Shown here: positions 1-5,467 of the stretch, in pieces
Position numbering within the stretch: position 1 is the stretch's first letter
How the letters are laid out: every line of letters starts with the position of its first letter
NCBI GenBank assembly: GCA_009784845.1
Contig: WQXK01000033.1
Location: 1-9,681, forward strand
Reading direction: 5' to 3'
DNA: 9,681 nucleotides
DNA from: Dehalococcoidia bacterium
Lineage (GTDB): Bacteria > Chloroflexota > Dehalococcoidia > Dehalococcoidales > UBA1222
The notes under the pieces: generated by a model
Seen by the model: the letters and a program-made list of their open reading frames with translations, nothing else
The model's database searches: none
Told to the model about the DNA's origin: nothing
Translations under genes and position numbers: made by a program

Positions 1-701
1 ACCAGCGGTTCGGGCTGCAATATGGCAGTCATGTCGCCGGTGATTTTTTTGGCATCGCGCTCACCAAAGGCGCACATCTCACGTGCCTTGAGCAAAGCCT
101 TATACAGCACGGCGGCAGCGCGGCGCTCGTCCGTACTGAGGTAAGTATTACGGCTGCTCATTGCCAGCCCGTCCTCTTCACGTACGGTCGGCACAACATC
201 AATCTCAAGATTCATATTGAGGTCACAAACCATTTTCCTGACCACCAGCACCTGCTGGGCATCCTTTTGCCCGAAATATGCCCTGTGGGGAGCTGTGATG
301 TTGAATAGCTTATTGCATATGGTGGCAACACCGAGAAAATGCCCCGTGCGGCGGGCTCCCTCCAACGTATCAGTAATTCCCCTCACCTCAACCCAACTAT
401 CAAAGCCATCGGGATACATCTCATCGGCAGAAGGAATAAACAGCACATCCACACCAGCTTGCTCAAGCAACTTAATGTCTTGCTGTTCGTCTCTGGGGTA
501 TTTAGCAAAGTCTTCCTGCGGACCAAACTGCGTGGGATTGACAAAGATGCTGACAATTGTAGACGCATTGAACTCCTGTGATTTTCCAACCAGCGCCATA
601 TGACCTCGGTGTAAATACCCCATGGTAGGCACCAGACCTACACTGCCTTTCATCCCACGGCGCAAAGAGAGCATCTCAGAGATGCCCCGAACGACTTTCA
701 T
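1..701 (-). CDS. panC: Pantothenate synthetase, 3' end outside window
   Basis: PanC condenses pantoate with beta-alanine using ATP (pantoyl-adenylate intermediate), the last step of pantothenate synthesis, in the cytoplasm. Reading the minus strand from the ATG at 701 gives about 233 codons without a stop to the window edge; the family is usually about 280 residues, so roughly the last 50 are missing. Visible motifs: the nucleotide-binding HIGH-type motif PTMGYLHRGH (residues 25-34), FVNPTQFG (53-60), YFGQKDAQQ (142-150) and the MSSRN loop (181-185). The ATG overlaps the panB stop in an ATGA arrangement, and the site has no strong ribosome binding site of its own, so translation is probably coupled to panB. 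Third gene of panDBC. Identity is firm. Confidence 0.95.
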   Translation of the reverse strand, partial: MKVVRGISEMLSLRRGMKGSVGLVPTMGYLHRGHMALVGKSQEFNASTIVSIFVNPTQFGPQEDFAKYPRDEQQDIKLLEQAGVDVLFIPSADEMYPDGFDSWVEVRGITDTLEGARRTGHFLGVATICNKLFNITAPHRAYFGQKDAQQVLVVRKMVCDLNMNLEIDVVPTVREEDGLAMSSRNTYLSTDERRAAAVLYKALLKAREMCAFGERDAKKITGDMTAILQPEPL

Positions 702-1537
702 GCGACGTCTTTCATAACAGCTTGCATTACGTTTGGAGGCATTTCTATGCTTTCTTTGGGAGCAGGGAAATCACCTGCCGTCACATCTCGCGCATACTGC
801 GCAACTGCATTGCATATATCGTCGGCCAGATGGGCATAGCGGCGTGTGTGCTTGGGCACGAAATCACCAAACAGTCCCAGTATGTCTGATACCACCTGCA
901 CCTGACCGTCGCATGCGGCACCTGCCCCGATACCGATGCTGGGAATGCTAATTTGTTTTGAAATAAAAGAGGCCAACTCAGCCGGTATGGTTTCCAGTAC
1001 AACAGCGAATGCACCGGCTTGTTCCAGCGCTTTGGCATCGGCAACCAGCTGTTTGGCAGCCTCAACAGTCTTGCCCTGCGCCTTAAATCCGCCAAGCTGG
1101 TAAATTGACTGCGGCGTAAGACCAATATGACCCATAACCGGAATTCCGGCATCCACAATCCGTTTAACAGTGCCGCACATGCCAGCCCCACCCTCCAGTT
1201 TAACGGCGTGGGCACCCCCCTCCTGCATAAACCGCGCCGCATTCCTGAGCGCCTCATCGGCACTAACCTGATAACTCATAAAAGGCATGTCGCCTACGAC
1301 CAGCGCATTCTTAACAGCGCGTGTAACGGCTTTGGTGTGATGCAGCATCTCATCCATGGTAACCGGCAGGGTTGACTCATAACCCAGCACCACATTCCCC
1401 AAGCTGTCGCCAACCAGTATTACAGGAACACCGGCGCGCTCGACCATCTGAGCCGTAGGATAGTCATAAGCAGTGAGCACGATGATTTTCTCGCCTCTCT
1501 GTTTCATCTCTTTAAGCTGAGTAATACTCACACGCAT
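698..1537 (-). CDS. panB: Ketopantoate hydroxymethyltransferase
   Basis: PanB transfers a hydroxymethyl group from 5,10-methylene-tetrahydrofolate to 2-oxoisovalerate, giving ketopantoate, the committed step of the pantoate branch. The 279-residue product is of normal family length and is a single TIM-barrel enzyme. Motifs: LTAYDYPTA (21-29), the metal-binding VGDSLGNV (42-49, D44), VVGDMPFMSY (80-89, D83), VKLEGG (112-117), GHIGLTPQ (136-143) and the VLETIPAELA segment with the catalytic-site Glu182. The start at 1537 follows a GGGAGG ribosome binding site (about 1546-1551) at good spacing. It lies 42 nt after panD and overlaps panC by 4 nt, so the three genes are one transcription unit. Nothing unusual is seen in it. 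Confidence 0.97.
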   Translation of the reverse strand: MRVSITQLKEMKQRGEKIIVLTAYDYPTAQMVERAGVPVILVGDSLGNVVLGYESTLPVTMDEMLHHTKAVTRAVKNALVVGDMPFMSYQVSADEALRNAARFMQEGGAHAVKLEGGAGMCGTVKRIVDAGIPVMGHIGLTPQSIYQLGGFKAQGKTVEAAKQLVADAKALEQAGAFAVVLETIPAELASFISKQISIPSIGIGAGAACDGQVQVVSDILGLFGDFVPKHTRRYAHLADDICNAVAQYARDVTAGDFPAPKESIEMPPNVMQAVMKDVA

Positions 1538-1579
1538 GGCATAACCTCCCTGACAGATATTTCGTAATTATCGCAGCAG

Positions 1580-1927
1580 TTACTTGAGCGGGATAATGCG
1601 GTTTTTTTCGTCTACATGCACAATTTTAGGCTTGCAGTCAATGGCTTCTTTTTCCTGCATTTGGTGATAGGAAAGAATGATGACCACATCGCCCGGCGCA
1701 GCCAGCCTGGCAGCGGCACCGCGCAAATCAACCTGTCCTTTCTGTCCTCTTATGGCATAAGTGGTAAAGCGCGCACCATTGTTGACGTTAAGAATATGCA
1801 CTTCCTCATACGGCAAAATATCAGCCTTTTTCAAAAGTTCCGGGCCAATAGCTACGCTGCCTTCATAATCCAGCATCGTGCCGGTAACCCTGGCGCGATG
1901 AATTTTTGCATAAAGCATGCTTCTCAT
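1580..1927 (-). CDS. panD: Aspartate 1-decarboxylase (pyruvoyl enzyme)
   Basis: PanD decarboxylates L-aspartate to beta-alanine, the second substrate of PanC. It is made as a proenzyme that cleaves itself between Gly and Ser, the Ser becoming the pyruvoyl cofactor. The product has 115 residues, within the normal small size. The cleavage site is in YEGSVAI (Gly23-Ser24), with the N-terminal MLYAKIHRARVTG segment carrying the conserved Lys8, and the NGARFTTYAI motif carrying the conserved Arg and Tyr of the active site. A GAGGGGG ribosome binding site (about 1936-1942) lies 8 nt before the ATG at 1927; an in-frame ATG three codons later (1918) is a less well spaced alternative. First gene of panDBC, placed behind a long structured leader and its own promoter. 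Confidence 0.97.
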   Translation of the reverse strand: MRSMLYAKIHRARVTGTMLDYEGSVAIGPELLKKADILPYEEVHILNVNNGARFTTYAIRGQKGQVDLRGAAARLAAPGDVVIILSYHQMQEKEAIDCKPKIVHVDEKNRIIPLK

Positions 1928-2004
1928 AAGTTAATCCCCCTCACTGCCATGGACTTCGCTCAGACCCGCCGCCACAGCTGACACAGAACCGATGTTTTGC
2001 GCAT

Positions 2005-2036
2005 AAAAAAACTCCCGCCGCACAAAACGGTGGAAG
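2005..2036 (-). terminator. Intrinsic terminator inside the panD leader
   Basis: On the minus strand CTTCCACCG (2036-2028) pairs with CGGCGGGAG (2020-2012) around a 7-nt loop, with 8 of 9 positions paired including one G-U. Seven consecutive T follow (2011-2005). This is a classic factor-independent terminator. It stands about 105 nt after the predicted pan transcription start and 77 nt before panD. No convincing promoter is seen between it and panD, so it should act as an attenuator of the pan operon and may also end the surE transcript. Confidence 0.82.
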
Positions 2037-2140
2037 CATATAAAACACTACTTACCGCCGTCTCGGTCCTGCGATCCAAGCGACTTTAATTTTTTGATAT
2101 TTTACGAGAGTGCTCAACGCCCACATGCGCAGGTCGCTGG
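2028..2140 (-). promoter_or_regulatory. Structured pan leader: aptamer-like region plus antiterminator
   Basis: Minus-strand RNA upstream of the terminator. CCAGCGAC (2140-2133) pairs with GTCGCTTGG (2084-2076) as 8 bp with one bulged U. The adjoining CCTGCG (2133-2128) pairs with CGCAGG (2073-2068). The order of the four arms is interleaved, so they form either a pseudoknot or two alternative helices. Next, CGGCGGTAAGTA (2060-2049) can pair with TGCTTCCACCG (2038-2028) as 10 pairs with one bulged U and one A-C mismatch. This hairpin uses the same CTTCCACCG needed for the terminator, so the two are mutually exclusive. The layout (fold at the very 5' end, antiterminator, terminator, vitamin-synthesis operon) is that of a riboswitch or attenuator. 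A 'pan' RNA motif is known upstream of pantothenate genes; I cannot say that this is that motif. The ligand is not known. Confidence 0.6.
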
Positions 2141-2147
2141 CTCATTT

Positions 2148-2176
2148 AATATAGTTTTAGGCAGGTGATTTGTCAA
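2148..2176 (-). promoter_or_regulatory. Sigma-A type promoter for panDBC
   Basis: On the minus strand TTGACA (2176-2171) is followed, after exactly 17 nt, by TATATT (2153-2148). That is a perfect -35 box and a 5 of 6 -10 box. It overlaps the last codons and stop of surE. The predicted start of transcription is near 2141, directly before the first paired segment of the leader, which makes promoter and leader fit each other. Confidence 0.8.
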
Positions 2177-2948
2177 ACGCAGCTGATAATTCAGCCCACA
2201 GCTCAGCGCAAAGAGCCTCATCAATTCCCTTGTCGGGGCAACCGAACAGCGCCGTATGCAATGGGGTGATGGAAATAAAAGCATGCTCAATAGCCCAAAG
2301 GTCGCTTCCTTCGGCATATTCGCGCTCAAGCTTGCGCTGCACCAACCAGTAATACTCGCGCCTGCCATCAGTACCTTCCTGCGCCGTGTCGATATGTGTT
2401 TTATGCGACAAAGTGGTAAGTTTGATGCCACGCATTTGCTCAAATGGCTCAGGCGGCAGATTAACATTCAGGAAAAGGTCTCTCGGCAACCTGCCGCATG
2501 CTATATGCCTGCCCAGCAGAGCCGCCAGCTTGCCGGCAACGGGCAGATTACATAACTGCATAGCCTCAGCGGATACGGCAACGGAAGGCAACCCCCTTAG
2601 GTATCCCTGTAATGCGGCACCCACCGTACCAGAAATAAGCACGTCATCACCAAGGTTCTGCCCTGAGTTAACGCCGGAAAACACCATGCTGGCTTGCGGG
2701 GCTAATTTGTCCAAGCCCAGTATTACACTGTCACCCGGCGAGCCTTCCACCGCATATGTATCCGCACCAGTTACTATGGCATCTGCAGCACGCACGCGCA
2801 GCGGCACACGCAGCGTAACAGACGTTCCGGTGGCACTTTGTTCGCGGTCGGGAGCCGAAACGACAACCTGCTGCACAGAGGAAAGCGCCTGTGAAAGCGC
2901 ATGCAACCCAGGAGCAAAGATGCCATCATCGTTTGAAACAAGAATCAT
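2157..2948 (-). CDS. surE: 5'/3'-nucleotidase SurE
   Basis: SurE is a cytoplasmic metal-dependent phosphatase that removes phosphate from nucleoside 5'- and 3'-monophosphates, and in some species from short polyphosphate. The 263-residue product has the family signature at its N-terminus, MILVSNDDGIFAPG, with metal ligands Asp7 and Asp8. Also present are the SAPDREQSATGTSVT segment (Ser38), EGSPGDSV (69-74) and FSGVNSGQNLGDD with Asn94. Length is normal. The ATG at 2948 has no recognisable Shine-Dalgarno sequence. An extended -10-like TGATATGCT lies only about 11 nt upstream, so a very short or absent leader is possible, but no good -35 accompanies it. Upstream it is divergent from the DUF2089 cassette; downstream its end carries the pan promoter. 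Confidence 0.95.
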   Translation of the reverse strand: MILVSNDDGIFAPGLHALSQALSSVQQVVVSAPDREQSATGTSVTLRVPLRVRAADAIVTGADTYAVEGSPGDSVILGLDKLAPQASMVFSGVNSGQNLGDDVLISGTVGAALQGYLRGLPSVAVSAEAMQLCNLPVAGKLAALLGRHIACGRLPRDLFLNVNLPPEPFEQMRGIKLTTLSHKTHIDTAQEGTDGRREYYWLVQRKLEREYAEGSDLWAIEHAFISITPLHTALFGCPDKGIDEALCAELWAELSAAFDKSPA

Positions 2949-2986
2949 AAGCGCAGTTTAGCATATCAAGGCACAACAGGGGAATG

Positions 2987-3003
2987 TTTTGAACAGTTCA
3001 AAA
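2987..3003. repeat. Perfect 17-bp palindrome, possible operator
   Basis: TTTTGAACAGTTCAAAA has two perfect 8-nt arms around a central A. It lies in the divergent intergenic region, 40 nt before surE and about 30 nt upstream of the -35 box of the DUF2089 promoter. Such a palindrome is a typical binding site for a dimeric regulator. It resembles a LexA box only in the GAAC/GTTC half-sites; the spacing of 1 nt instead of 4 argues against LexA. Target gene and binder are unknown. Confidence 0.45.
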
Positions 3004-3009
3004 TATGTC

Positions 3010-3027
3010 AGAATATTAAACTATTCT
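3010..3027. repeat. Inverted repeat next to the DUF2089 promoter
   Basis: AGAATATTAAACTATTCT has 6-nt perfect arms with a 6-nt spacer and ends 6 nt before the -35 box. AT-rich sequence makes chance matches likelier here, but its place just upstream of the promoter fits an operator. The ACTATT half also recurs at 3030-3035, running into the -35 box. Confidence 0.3.
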
Positions 3028-3033
3028 TTACTA

Positions 3034-3062
3034 TTGACATTATTTTAATTAAAGTCTATATT
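3034..3062 (+). promoter_or_regulatory. Sigma-A type promoter of the DUF2089 cassette
   Basis: TTGACA (3034-3039), 17 nt, then TATATT (3057-3062). Transcription should start near 3069, giving a leader of about 20 nt that contains the AAGGAGG ribosome binding site (3076-3082). Both boxes and the spacing are the same as in the pan promoter. Confidence 0.8.
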
Positions 3063-3088
3063 TAATAATATTTAGAAGGAGGCGCTAG

Positions 3089-3391
3089 TTGGCTTTAGAA
3101 TTTCTGCCGGACTGGATGAGCAGTTTAGACGATGAAGATATGATTTTCATCCGTAATTTTATCATGGCCTCTGGCTCTCTCAAGGAAATCGCCACGCACT
3201 ATGGAATTACTTATCCGACCGTCCGCTTGAGACTGGATAAAATAATTCAGAAAGTGAATATCGGCGAGAGTTCAAATCAGGACCATTTTATTTCAAAGGT
3301 TAAGCAATTGGCCATAAATGATAAGCTCGATTTTGAAACGGCCAAAACCTTAATTAGCGAGTATAAAAAGACCAAAAAGGAGCTTAAATAA
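3089..3391 (+). CDS. DUF2089-family helix-turn-helix protein
   Basis: A 100-residue likely DNA-binding regulator. The core DEDMIFIRNFIMASGSLKEIA followed by THYGITYPTVRLRLDKII (residues about 15-52) is the conserved signature of DUF2089 proteins, with a helix-turn-helix at about 29-52. Longer family members carry an N-terminal zinc ribbon; this one has none and starts directly at LPDWMSSLDDED, as in the short clostridial form. The C-terminal third is charged and probably helical. The start is TTG at 3089, chosen because a perfect AAGGAGG sits 6 nt upstream; no other start fits. It is the first gene of a three-gene unit and is directly followed by the membrane protein gene. Family placement rests on the motif; its DNA target is unknown, though the palindromes in front suggest self-control. 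Confidence 0.8.
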   Translation: MALEFLPDWMSSLDDEDMIFIRNFIMASGSLKEIATHYGITYPTVRLRLDKIIQKVNIGESSNQDHFISKVKQLAINDKLDFETAKTLISEYKKTKKELK

Positions 3392-3712
3392 ATGGGAATG
3401 CTCATGTTTATCTTCAGTATAGTTTTCATTATTTTAGCGCTAATTATGTTTGTACTGCGTTGGGCAAATTTGACAAAAAAGAAGCACTCTTTCACGGGCA
3501 AAGCTGTGCGTATAGCGCTCTATTTCAGCGCAGTTTTGTTCATCACTGCTGTAATGAGCTTCCATTTTCTTCCGGCAGTGGGTTACCTTTATCTAATCTT
3601 GGGTTTTTCAATCGCTGTATTTGGGATATTACAGGCAAAATTGAGTAAAAAAGAAAATGAAACCGAGAAGATGAAGAAGGACAAAAATGCCAATAGAGAT
3701 GACGGTCGCTGA
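3392..3712 (+). CDS. Small three-helix membrane protein
   Basis: A 106-residue protein that I do not recognise as a named family. Three hydrophobic segments are visible: about 3-23 (MLMFIFSIVFIILALIMFVL), 38-58 (AVRIALYFSAVLFITAVMSF) and 60-81 (LPAVGYLYLILGFSIAVFGI). A very charged Lys/Glu-rich tail with SKKENETEKMKKDKN follows, probably in the cytoplasm. The ATG at 3392 abuts the stop of the DUF2089 gene, with AAGGAG (3377-3382) 9 nt before it; an ATG at 3398 is an alternative. Its last 26 nt overlap the peptidase gene. The place between a regulator and an ImmA/IrrE-type peptidase suggests that it could be a sensor or target of that pair, but nothing in its own sequence proves this. Confidence 0.8.
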   Translation: MGMLMFIFSIVFIILALIMFVLRWANLTKKKHSFTGKAVRIALYFSAVLFITAVMSFHFLPAVGYLYLILGFSIAVFGILQAKLSKKENETEKMKKDKNANRDDGR

Positions 3713-4124
3713 GAAACTGCAAGATTTTGCCGACTCAGAGAATATTCGTGTTTACCCCGCAGGCTGTCATTCTCTGCATAAGGGTTGTTGCCACGCAACA
3801 AACGATTTTAGCGCAATAGTTATCAATACGAACGTAGTCAAAACACACCCAGATTATGTTTGTACACTTGCCGAAGAAATCGGGCACATCAAAACAGGAA
3901 CAATGCTCCCCCTATGTGATTACGTTGACCCAAAATATAAAAATTGGATAAAGCGCAAGAATGAGATTCATCCTGTGAGATATGCCATCAACTGGATACT
4001 GCCACCATCAAGGATACAGGAAGCACGTGATGATGGTTGTTACTGTGTCTGTGCAATCGCCCAATTTTGCGGTGTAACAGAAGAATTTCTTATGGAAGCA
4101 CTTGATTACTATGGATGGAATTAG
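3687..4124 (+). CDS. ImmA/IrrE-family metallopeptidase
   Basis: Proteins of this family are zinc peptidases that cut repressors in mobile elements (ImmA of ICEBs1) or stress responses (IrrE of Deinococcus). The 145-residue product has the active-site helix CTLAEEIGHIKTG (59-71). The first His of the usual HExxH is Glu (E63-E64-I-G-H67); this AEE(L/I)GH form is common in one Bacillota subfamily, so it need not mean loss of activity. The C-terminal GVTEEFLMEALDYY (129-142) is typical of that subfamily. Unusual is a Cys/His-rich stretch CHSLHKGCCH (27-36) near the N-terminus. The ATG at 3687 has GAAGG 6 nt upstream and lies inside the end of the membrane protein gene; ATG 3699 is an alternative. 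Natural substrate candidates are the DUF2089 protein or the membrane protein before it. Confidence 0.78.
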   Translation: MPIEMTVAEKLQDFADSENIRVYPAGCHSLHKGCCHATNDFSAIVINTNVVKTHPDYVCTLAEEIGHIKTGTMLPLCDYVDPKYKNWIKRKNEIHPVRYAINWILPPSRIQEARDDGCYCVCAIAQFCGVTEEFLMEALDYYGWN

Positions 4125-4129
4125 CAGCT

Positions 4130-4288
4130 ATGCATAAGGTAATGGTCTTTATCGACTTTGAGAATCTCAAGTGTTTTGGCCACACAAACATGCGGTATAA
4201 AAAAGCTAGACACAGACTTTTTCACGGGATAAAAATAGGAAAAGGAGGAGTGTCTCCGGACCAATATCTAGGGCGCTTTCCTGTATGA
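4130..4288 (+). pseudogene. Short ORF with a NYN-domain-like start, probably truncated
   Basis: A 52-codon ORF starting 5 nt after the peptidase gene. Its first residues, MHKVMVFIDFENL, match the first strand and active-site Asp and Asn of NYN (LabA-like PIN-fold) RNases, which are normally 150-250 residues long. From about residue 15 the similarity stops, and the rest (KCFGHTNMRYKKARHRL and on to GRFPV) looks unlike the family. The stop codon lies 3 nt before the tRNA fragment. I read it as the beginning of a NYN gene cut off by a recombination or deletion event. No reading frame resumes the NYN sequence in the following bases. A chance resemblance over 13 residues cannot be excluded. Confidence 0.4.
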
Positions 4289-4290
4289 TA

Positions 4291-4336
4291 CTTCCCAAGC
4301 AAGACGTCGCGGGTTCGAATCCCGTCACCCGCTCCA
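4291..4336 (+). repeat. 3' fragment of a tRNA-Gly(CCC) gene, likely attachment site
   Basis: The 46 nt fit tRNA numbering from position 31 to 76: anticodon loop TTCCCAA (anticodon CCC), 3' anticodon strand GCAAG, variable loop ACGTC, T arm GCGGG-TTCGAAT-CCCGT, acceptor 3' strand CACCCGC, discriminator T and encoded CCA. The 5' half is absent: the bases before it do not pair with GCAAG and there is no D arm or 5' acceptor strand GCGGGTG upstream. This is what is left at the far end of an element integrated in the 3' part of a tRNA gene by a tyrosine recombinase. Given the orientation, the element would lie to the left, at lower coordinates. No complete tRNA is found elsewhere in the window. 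Confidence 0.8.
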
Positions 4337-4458
4337 TAAAACCAAAAGTAACTTGCAGGCTATTAAAAAATGTATTTTGTGGCAAGAAAGCAACTGCCAA
4401 AGTATTATATTAACAACGTCCAATAGCGCATAACATAGGCGCTGTTTTAGAGGTAAAA

Positions 4459-5253
4459 ATGATTATTGACTTCCATGCACATGTTTTCCCTGATGATTTG
4501 GCTCCAAGGGCGATTGAGGTGCTCTCATCATGCATTGATAATCTCTACCCTCCGGTGAGCGACGGTACACTTGCAGGGCTGCTGCATAACATGGATGAAT
4601 GGGGTATTGGTCTTTCTGTAACGCAGCCGGTGATAACCAAGCAGTCGCAGTTTAGAAAGACTAATGAATGGGCTGCTGCCACATGCTCTGACAGGATTGT
4701 AGCTTTTGGAGGGGTTTTCCCGCATACGGATGATTACAAGCGGGATATTGATTTCGTTGTTAGTTTGGGCTTGAAAGGGCTTAAATTCCATGCGGAGTAT
4801 CAGGACTTTCTGGTGGATGACCCACATATGCTCAAAATATACGATTATGCTCTGAGTAAAGGCTTAATACTACTGCATCATGCGGGATTTGACCCGGCTT
4901 TCCCGCCCCCGTTTCGCAGTTCACCGCAGCGCTTTGCCAAGATGGCACAGGCTATGCAAGGCGGGACAATTGTGTTGGCGCATCTGGGCGGGCATGACCA
5001 ATGGGATGACGTGGAAAAATATTTGGCTGGAAGCGCGGTGTATCTGGACACGTCGATGGGATTTGCATATTTCCCGCATGAGCAGTTTTTGCATATTGTG
5101 CAAAAGCATGGTGCGGATAAAATCTTATTCGCGTCTGATGCCCCATGGAGCAATGCAAAGAGCGAGATTGAACAGCTGAGGGCACAGCCTCTTTCCGACA
5201 GCGAAAAAGCTGCCATACTAGGTGGTAATGCCAAACGCATATTAAACATGTGA
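4459..5253 (+). CDS. Metal-dependent amidohydrolase (amidohydro_2 type)
   Basis: A 264-residue TIM-barrel hydrolase of the amidohydrolase superfamily, in the group that also holds ACMSD-like decarboxylases. Seen in order: the metal motif DFHAHVFP (His6, His8), GLKGLKFHAEYQ (His111), LILLHHAGFDP (His140/141), IVLAHLGGHDQWDD (His175) and the C-terminal FASDAPWS with the catalytic Asp227, then GGNAKRIL, the usual end of the family. Length is typical and there is no signal peptide, so it is cytoplasmic. The substrate cannot be told from sequence. An AGAGG ribosome binding site lies shortly before the ATG. It starts 122 nt after the tRNA fragment, so it belongs to the old chromosome side, and is separated from the next operon by 214 nt with a promoter. 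Confidence 0.88.
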   Translation: MIIDFHAHVFPDDLAPRAIEVLSSCIDNLYPPVSDGTLAGLLHNMDEWGIGLSVTQPVITKQSQFRKTNEWAAATCSDRIVAFGGVFPHTDDYKRDIDFVVSLGLKGLKFHAEYQDFLVDDPHMLKIYDYALSKGLILLHHAGFDPAFPPPFRSSPQRFAKMAQAMQGGTIVLAHLGGHDQWDDVEKYLAGSAVYLDTSMGFAYFPHEQFLHIVQKHGADKILFASDAPWSNAKSEIEQLRAQPLSDSEKAAILGGNAKRILNM

Positions 5254-5348
5254 TGTGAGGCATGCCTAAAAAGTGTCTTGGCTGCAAAGAGCATGCACAA
5301 TATTTAGACAGTTTTGCAAGTTACTCGATATGCCGTACGTGACAACTC

Positions 5349-5377
5349 GCGACATTTTCATATGCCATTGGTATAAT
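5349..5377 (+). promoter_or_regulatory. Promoter of the SPFH / zinc-ribbon operon
   Basis: GCGACA (5349-5354, 4 of 6 to consensus), 17 nt, and a perfect TATAAT (5372-5377). Start of transcription is expected near 5384, leaving about 84 nt of leader. This leader has a 6-bp inverted repeat TTTGAT-AATA-ATCAAA (5429-5444), which may be an operator or a weak hairpin, and ends in an AAAGGAGA ribosome binding site before the ATG. The remainder of the 5254-5467 gap holds only a 10-bp palindrome AGGCATGCCT (5258-5267) and no clear terminator. Confidence 0.6.
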
Positions 5378-5467
5378 ATAACTGGAGTAGGCTAAAGACT
5401 GGGATAACCCCCATTCTATGTCTGAAATTTTGATAATAATCAAATCTTAAACAAAGGAGAGAGTACT

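Noticed and set aside
217..603. 128-codon plus-strand ORF at the left end
   Set aside because: It is antisense to panC, whose motifs are unmistakable; no ribosome binding site or family resemblance.
1960..2004. 14-codon ORF (MRKTSVLCQLWRRV) just after the pan terminator, and a GTG-started frame over the same stretch
   Set aside because: A leader peptide was considered, since GGGAG precedes the ATG. But that GGGAG is part of the terminator stem, and no run of codons for a relevant amino acid is seen.
2040..2140. T-box leader for the pan operon
   Set aside because: The conserved T-box sequence (AGGGTGGNACCGCG-like) is not present; only a loose GGACCG match is seen, and tRNA control of pan genes is not expected.
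2987..3003. LexA/SOS box
   Set aside because: GAAC and GTTC half-sites are present but separated by 1 nt; Bacillota LexA boxes have 4 nt between them.
4206..4400. Minus-strand ORF containing GFEPATSCLGS
   Set aside because: This phrase is a known artefact from translating the antisense of a tRNA 3' half; the bases are the tRNA-Gly fragment, so it is not a protein gene.
4425..4443. AGCGC/GCGCT hairpin before the amidohydrolase gene as terminator
   Set aside because: Only 5 bp with a 9-nt loop and a broken T-run (GTTTTAG); too weak to call.
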